Origin: a virus
Length of the DNA stretch: 50,688 nt
Virus record (IMG/VR): IMGVR_UViG_3300044732_000890
Location: 1-50,688 of that record
Strand: one strand, 5' to 3'
The notes under the pieces are model-generated. The model searched no databases, had not been told where the DNA came from, and saw only the letters and a program-made list of their open reading frames with translations. The number at the start of each line of letters is the position of its first letter. Position 1 is the first letter of the stretch. The translations under genes were made by a program, and so were the position numbers. Positions 46,795 to 50,688 of this stretch are shown piece by piece.

Positions 46795-48620
46795 CACGCA
46801 CCCCCAGTTGTGCCTAGACCCGTCTCAACTGCAGTCAGGCGAGTTTCGAGATCGGCAATCTTGTTGTTTGCCTTGGTGACAAGACCCTTGAGGCTGCTGA
46901 TCTTGGTTTCCGCAGCCTCCAGCGTAGTCGCGAGATTATTGAATGCCTCGGCTAGTGCCTTCTCAAGATCCAAAGCTTTCTGCTTCAGCGCGGCAACATC
47001 TTCCTCCATGACGTAGAGGTTCGTTCCCCACACCGGAGACGCTGCGTTGCCGCTGGAGAGGAGAGCCTGACCAGCCGCGCCGTACTTCGCCCCGTTGAAG
47101 GCAAGAGCGCCCTTAGAGTTGATACGCATGGCGTCAGTGTAGACAGCCTGAACGCCGTCCCAGACGCGGAACTCGATACGCGCCGGAATACCGGAGGCGG
47201 TCGGCGTGCCTTCAGCGACCGCCGTGATGGCTGCGGCCCGCATGAAGGCCGTTCCGTTTGAGGCGTTGAACTGAACCGTGCCAAGCTGCTCGCCCTGCGC
47301 CACCAAGCGATGCGTGCCGATAACGTCAGAGTTTGCCTTGCTAAAAACGATAGCCGGGGGCTGGTCGTTCGTGCTCCACCCGGTGATGGATGTCGTCATG
47401 CCGCCAATATTGTCGCCGTTGACCTGAAGGTTCGCAGAACTTTCGGCACCGTTCGGGCGGATCGTCGGGATGGAACCGCGCGAGCCAATGAGGACGTTGC
47501 CCACCTGACTGACGGCGAAGGGAGTTGCGTCGGGGCTTGCCTCGTCTTCAACAAGCAGCGCCCAGCCAGTTCCCTGCTGAGTGATGCGGAGGCCAGCAGA
47601 ACTGTCATTCGCGTCGATGGAACGAACTACCGGGTGAGTGTGACCCGCCAGAGCGTAGCGGGCATCCTGCTCTGCCTGAGAAAGCTGGAGCTTGTACCAA
47701 GCAGACCACACGTTATTTGTGCGCGAGCGCCGATAGGTATAGGTGTTGCCGCTGCCGTCGATTGCGTAGGCGTGTACCGTCTGCGTCACGTTTGCGCTGT
47801 TGATCGCTTCCACACGGCCAACGCACCAGTCACCGACAGGTGCATTCGTGCCTGTGGAGCAAAAATACCAACCGTTCTCAAGCGCGTTGTTCCAGTCCGT
47901 GACCGTCACGGCGTTCGCGCCCAACCGCGCCGGAAGAGCGTAACGCGCGTCCTGCTCGGCTTGAGAAGTCTGGAGCTTGTACCAAGCGCCCCACGCACCG
48001 CCCTGCCTGTCACGCTGGTAGGTCAGCGTGTCTCCAGCCGTGGCGCTCATGTAGCCAAAAGCAGTCTGCCGCAGGAAGTTGGTGTCGATATTGTTGGTGT
48101 ATACAAACCACCCCTGCAATGCAGTTGGCCTGTTGGCCCCGTCCCAAGTGCTGAACCAGCCCGTCTCTGTCGCAAGGTTGAGGTCCAATACACCGTTCCA
48201 AGCGGGACCAAGACGCGCCGGAAGAGCGCCGCCCTGCGAGGCAATCGTCAGCGTGTTCGCCGCATCGTCGTAGGTGACAGTGGTGTTCGCGCCAGCCTTA
48301 ATGAGGGCGGCGGCGCGGTCGTCAACGGCCTCCGCGAAGTCCGTGATCTGCGCGGCGGTGTGGGTGTGAGCCGTGGGTGCCGCGCCGACATCGGCTGCGG
48401 TCAGGACAACATCGCCAACCTTAGTGTTGACACTCGTCACCGGGGCTGTACCGCCGGAACCGCCAGCCGGAATAAGATCGACAGGCGCACCATTGGGGTC
48501 AATGACGCCAAGCTGCTTGTCAGCAAAATTCACATAAAGAGAACCCGTTGGCTGTGAGCCAGCGGCGGGCCTTGCGCCAGCTACGCTGGAGCGGGAAACC
48601 TGAACATGAGTCTTGGACAT
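46794..48620 (-). CDS. Tail fibre/spike with repeated knob-like domains
   Basis: This 608-residue protein has an N-terminal attachment part (SLYVNFADKQLGVIDPNG), a HTHTAAQITDF repeat common in fibres, then two similar domains of about 95 residues. Each begins LPARLG...W and ends WYKLQ.SQAEQDARYAL, with a pyocin-knob-like pattern. A beta-rich domain follows, then a C-terminal coiled coil (about 535-600, with ALDLEKALAEAF), which would hold a trimer. GGAGAGG precedes the ATG. Confidence 0.85.
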   Translation of the reverse strand: MSKTHVQVSRSSVAGARPAAGSQPTGSLYVNFADKQLGVIDPNGAPVDLIPAGGSGGTAPVTSVNTKVGDVVLTAADVGAAPTAHTHTAAQITDFAEAVDDRAAALIKAGANTTVTYDDAANTLTIASQGGALPARLGPAWNGVLDLNLATETGWFSTWDGANRPTALQGWFVYTNNIDTNFLRQTAFGYMSATAGDTLTYQRDRQGGAWGAWYKLQTSQAEQDARYALPARLGANAVTVTDWNNALENGWYFCSTGTNAPVGDWCVGRVEAINSANVTQTVHAYAIDGSGNTYTYRRSRTNNVWSAWYKLQLSQAEQDARYALAGHTHPVVRSIDANDSSAGLRITQQGTGWALLVEDEASPDATPFAVSQVGNVLIGSRGSIPTIRPNGAESSANLQVNGDNIGGMTTSITGWSTNDQPPAIVFSKANSDVIGTHRLVAQGEQLGTVQFNASNGTAFMRAAAITAVAEGTPTASGIPARIEFRVWDGVQAVYTDAMRINSKGALAFNGAKYGAAGQALLSSGNAASPVWGTNLYVMEEDVAALKQKALDLEKALAEAFNNLATTLEAAETKISSLKGLVTKANNKIADLETRLTAVETGLGTTGGA

Positions 48621-48653
48621 GTGCCTCTCCTAATTCGTTATCTAACGGGAGAT

Positions 48654-48677
48654 GGGGAGGAGCCGCGGCCCCTCCCC
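48654..48677 (-). terminator. Stem-loop between two fibre genes
   Basis: GGGGAGG and CCTCCCC form 7 base pairs, with an inner GCCGCGGC palindrome in the loop. No T tract; possibly an mRNA-stabilising hairpin. Confidence 0.45.
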
Positions 48678-48684
48678 TTGGTGC

Positions 48685-49692
48685 TTAGAACGTGCCGCCA
48701 TCGATGGGAGCGAGAAGCGCCACTTCGACCTGATCGAGTGCATCCTGCACGGTCGGGCCGGTCACGATGGTGTTGCCCGTGCCGTCATACGACACGTTGG
48801 CCGCAGCCACGTTCGCCATGCCGTAGTTGAGCGTCACAACCTTCGTACCATCAGAGGCAACCCAGTCCTGCTTGTTTGCGGCGACAGTGTTACCGGGACC
48901 AACTTCCGAGCCGGGCGTGGTGACGATCCAGAAGTAGTTCTTGGTCAGAGCCGGATCGACATCTGCGATGTTGGCCGGGACGTTGGCTACACCAGATGCA
49001 GGCGAGATAACGCCCGTCGAAGCGTCGAGCGTACCAGCGAAGATGATGCCGCCAGAAGCCATCGTGATGGCAGTCTGAAGTTCATTGATCGCCGGGACGA
49101 TAAGCTTCGCGTTGGTGGTCAGCGTGGAAAGACCGCCACCAAGGATATCGGCCTTCATCAGGGCGGTATCGATGAACTTGTCAGCCGTGCCAGCCTCAAC
49201 ATCAGCCGTGACGGCCTTGTTGACCTGGAGGTTGCCATTGGCATCAACAATGATCGTGGTGCCGTCAGCAAGCTCAGAGGCATAGCCAGGAGCGACAGAC
49301 AGGGTGCCATCGCCATTGTCGATGATGGTCGTGCCGTCACCCGTGACACCAGCAGCAGCAGCGCCCCAAGTCAGGTTGCCCGCGCCGTCGGTGACGATGG
49401 TGTCGCCAGCCGCGCCGCCCGAGACGAGAAGGTCAGCAACGGCGACAGCAAGCTTGGCGCCAGCCGCGAAGTTCTTCGTGCCGGAAGCAATTGTCTGGTT
49501 GCCCGTCAGTTCGACCTGACGCTGGTTGCTGATCAGAACCTTGCCAGAGCCGGTATTGCCGATGACAAGTTCGTCCTTGCCGCCGTTCGGCAGGAAGCCA
49601 CTGGCAGCATAAGCCAGTTCGCCGTCGAGAAGCGTCGGAACCGCAACAGCGGTGCTTCCTAGGTTACGTTTGATTTGAATCACTGTAGACAT
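48685..49692 (-). CDS. Fibre-type structural protein
   Basis: This 335-residue, Gly/Ala/Thr-rich, beta-rich protein begins MSTVIQIKRNLGSTAVAVPTLLDGELAYA, a common start of phage fibre and hyaluronidase-type virion proteins. It continues with NGDGTLSVAPG and DANGNLQVNKAV repeats. GGAG precedes the ATG. It is one of at least four fibre-type proteins in the genome. Confidence 0.8.
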   Translation of the reverse strand: MSTVIQIKRNLGSTAVAVPTLLDGELAYAASGFLPNGGKDELVIGNTGSGKVLISNQRQVELTGNQTIASGTKNFAAGAKLAVAVADLLVSGGAAGDTIVTDGAGNLTWGAAAAGVTGDGTTIIDNGDGTLSVAPGYASELADGTTIIVDANGNLQVNKAVTADVEAGTADKFIDTALMKADILGGGLSTLTTNAKLIVPAINELQTAITMASGGIIFAGTLDASTGVISPASGVANVPANIADVDPALTKNYFWIVTTPGSEVGPGNTVAANKQDWVASDGTKVVTLNYGMANVAAANVSYDGTGNTIVTGPTVQDALDQVEVALLAPIDGGTF

Positions 49693-49746
49693 TGGTATTC
49701 TCCTAGGATTTCAAGTTGCAACTACCCGGTGACTCCGAGTTCCTGA

Positions 49747-49764
49747 TTAATGCTTCCGCATTAA
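49747..49764 (-). terminator. Hairpin overlapping the stop of the small fibre-region gene
   Basis: TTAATGC-TTCC-GCATTAA, an exact 7-base-pair stem that includes the stop codon at 49761-49763. Confidence 0.4.
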
Positions 49765-50042
49765 AATTCCCCAGCACTGATCTGACCGCCCCACTTAACA
49801 ACGCCGGCGGGGTCAACAGTCAGTGCATCGTTTTCCCCGAGAGGCGGCTCTGGCAGCGTCAGGCCATTGCTCCCGAATTCTGATGTCGGCACCAGCTTCA
49901 GGGTGCCGTCGATGGTGGTGACGAGCGCATTGTCAGCGCCAGCATTCACCACTCTCATCTGGGAAATATCCTCGACGGAGAACTTCTCTCCGAGCTTGAG
50001 GATGGTGTCGTAAGCGCGATCCTGTGTGCGGCTCATGGTCAT
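49761..50042 (-). CDS. Hypothetical small fibre-region protein
   Basis: This 93-residue protein starts MTMSRTQDRAYDTILKLGEKFS and has LPEPPLGENDALTVDPAGVVKWGG at the end, a segment that resembles virion-attachment parts of fibres. It overlaps the preceding fibre gene by ATGA. Likely a fibre adaptor; no family recognised. Confidence 0.65.
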   Translation of the reverse strand: MTMSRTQDRAYDTILKLGEKFSVEDISQMRVVNAGADNALVTTIDGTLKLVPTSEFGSNGLTLPEPPLGENDALTVDPAGVVKWGGQISAGEF

Positions 50043-50688
50043 GCCCTCGGATAGATTTTGAAGCTGATGGTCTTGCGTTCTTTGCCCGCGACGTTGCTCA
50101 CGTCCTCAAGTGTGCAGTCGAAGGCGTTGTAGGCGGTCGAGCGGAACGTGCGTTGGAAGCTGCGGCCCACATACCCGTCGAAGCCCGTGAGCGTCTGGCA
50201 ACGGAACATATAAGCCTCGTTGATGTCGCCCGGCGGCCACCCGTCGAGGACGCTGAAGTCCACGACCCAGCCAGCACTGCTGACGGCATCGCATCCGTAG
50301 AGGTAGGGCGGGTGCGGGTTGGCAGGGAGAACCTCGAATGTCGTCCCGCGCCAATTCACGGAGCCGCCGCCCACCAACGTCTCAAAGGACGCGCCGACGC
50401 TCCGCGTGTCGATCTTCTCGTTGTTCAAGACACGCGCGTTGCGGTTTCTCATCCGCCAGCCGACAGGCTGCGATGTCGCACCCAAGCTGCCAGAGGTGCC
50501 GTTATTGATGAAGCTCGCAACCACCGCCGCCTCACCCTTGTTATTCACAAGAGTAAGCCCCGGCGCTTGGCCCTTAGCGTTGGAGGCGGTGTTTATGCTG
50601 GAAATCGCGCCGAAGGGCGTCGTCGTGTCAGCGTTGCGGAAGGCGTAGGTGCTGATCCAGCTTGCGCCGCTCCAGTTTCCATTAGTCG
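50039..50688 (-). CDS. Collagen-like tail fibre protein, 3' part (continues at base 1)
   Basis: This open frame enters at base 50688 and stops at 50039. It begins TNGNWSGASWISTYAFRNAD and ends ISFKIYPRA, a beta-rich terminal domain. Joined to the frame leaving at base 1 it forms one protein of about 594 residues: collagen-like shaft, binding module, coiled coil, then this tip. An in-frame GTG at 50548 exists but has no ribosome site, so a separate gene is unlikely. Confidence 0.8.
   Translation of the reverse strand, partial: TNGNWSGASWISTYAFRNADTTTPFGAISSINTASNAKGQAPGLTLVNNKGEAAVVASFINNGTSGSLGATSQPVGWRMRNRNARVLNNEKIDTRSVGASFETLVGGGSVNWRGTTFEVLPANPHPPYLYGCDAVSSAGWVVDFSVLDGWPPGDINEAYMFRCQTLTGFDGYVGRSFQRTFRSTAYNAFDCTLEDVSNVAGKERKTISFKIYPRA

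Noticed and set aside
47310-48557. 415-codon plus-strand frame opposite the knob-domain fibre
   Set aside because: Arg/Val-rich mirror of a G+C-rich gene; the minus-strand fibre has clear repeats and a good start.
48652-49662. 336-codon plus-strand frame opposite a fibre gene
   Set aside because: Same reason: antisense artefact of a Gly/Ala/Thr-rich gene, no ribosome site.
1-50688. Prophage or temperate phage
   Set aside because: No integrase, excisionase, attachment-site pair or CI-type repressor was seen; a Cro-like protein alone does not prove lysogeny.

Overview
The window is a 50,688-base phage genome, very probably complete. The minus-strand frame that runs off base 1 continues in the same frame at base 50,688: one leftover base plus two leftover bases make one proline codon, with no stop. 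This suggests a circularly assembled or circularly permuted sequence opened inside one tail-protein gene. The phage looks like a strictly lytic, long-tailed siphovirus. It has an HK97-type capsid, a tape measure protein and a frameshifted tail-assembly chaperone, and I see no integrase or lysogeny cassette. The host is probably an alphaproteobacterium of the rhizobial type: the repeated phage promoters read CTTGAC-N17-CTATAT, which matches the known Sinorhizobium housekeeping-sigma consensus.

Layout. (1) Minus strand, 10,618 down to 1: primase/helicase, Zn-ribbon protein, VRR-NUC-like nuclease, HNH, TerS, TerL, prohead protease, capsid, a small protein, portal and a collagen-like fibre protein. 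(2) Through the circular junction, minus strand 50,688 down to 33,026: the end of the fibre gene, a small protein, two more fibre proteins, endolysin, holin-like protein, head-tail connectors, tail terminator, tail tube, chaperone pair with a GGGAAAC slippery site, tape measure, DUF1833, NlpC/P60, J-like tip protein, a duplicated small gene pair and two appendage proteins. (3) Plus strand, 11,083 to 33,000: early and replication genes. These are small unknown genes, a thymidine-hypermodification cluster (15.2-20.9 kb), nucleotide-pool genes, a compact family B DNA polymerase, a Sak4-like ATPase, an SSB-like protein, a nuclease plus MT-A70 methyltransferase pair, a RecB/Cas4-like nuclease, an SF2 helicase, a DnaA-domain-IV-like protein, a Cro-like regulator and a tightly overlapped array of tiny genes.

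Working model. Nine near-identical host-type promoters, often preceded by a hairpin terminator and followed by a short 5' hairpin and an ATAACGGAGAA ribosome-binding leader, split the early region into separately started units. The thymidylate-synthase homologue would make 5-hydroxymethyl-dUMP, which the polymerase would incorporate. The P-loop kinase and its helical partner would activate the base in DNA, the amino acid:DNA-transferase-like protein would add an amino acid, and a fold-II PLP enzyme (with a methyltransferase-like protein of unknown role) would tailor it. The result would be a hypermodified thymine protecting the genome. The modification cluster carries unassigned members (PLP enzyme, methyltransferase-like and PD-(D/E)XK-like proteins, and a coupled NUMOD3 peptide), and it is the most interesting part of the window. 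All functional assignments come from reading motifs; no database search was run.
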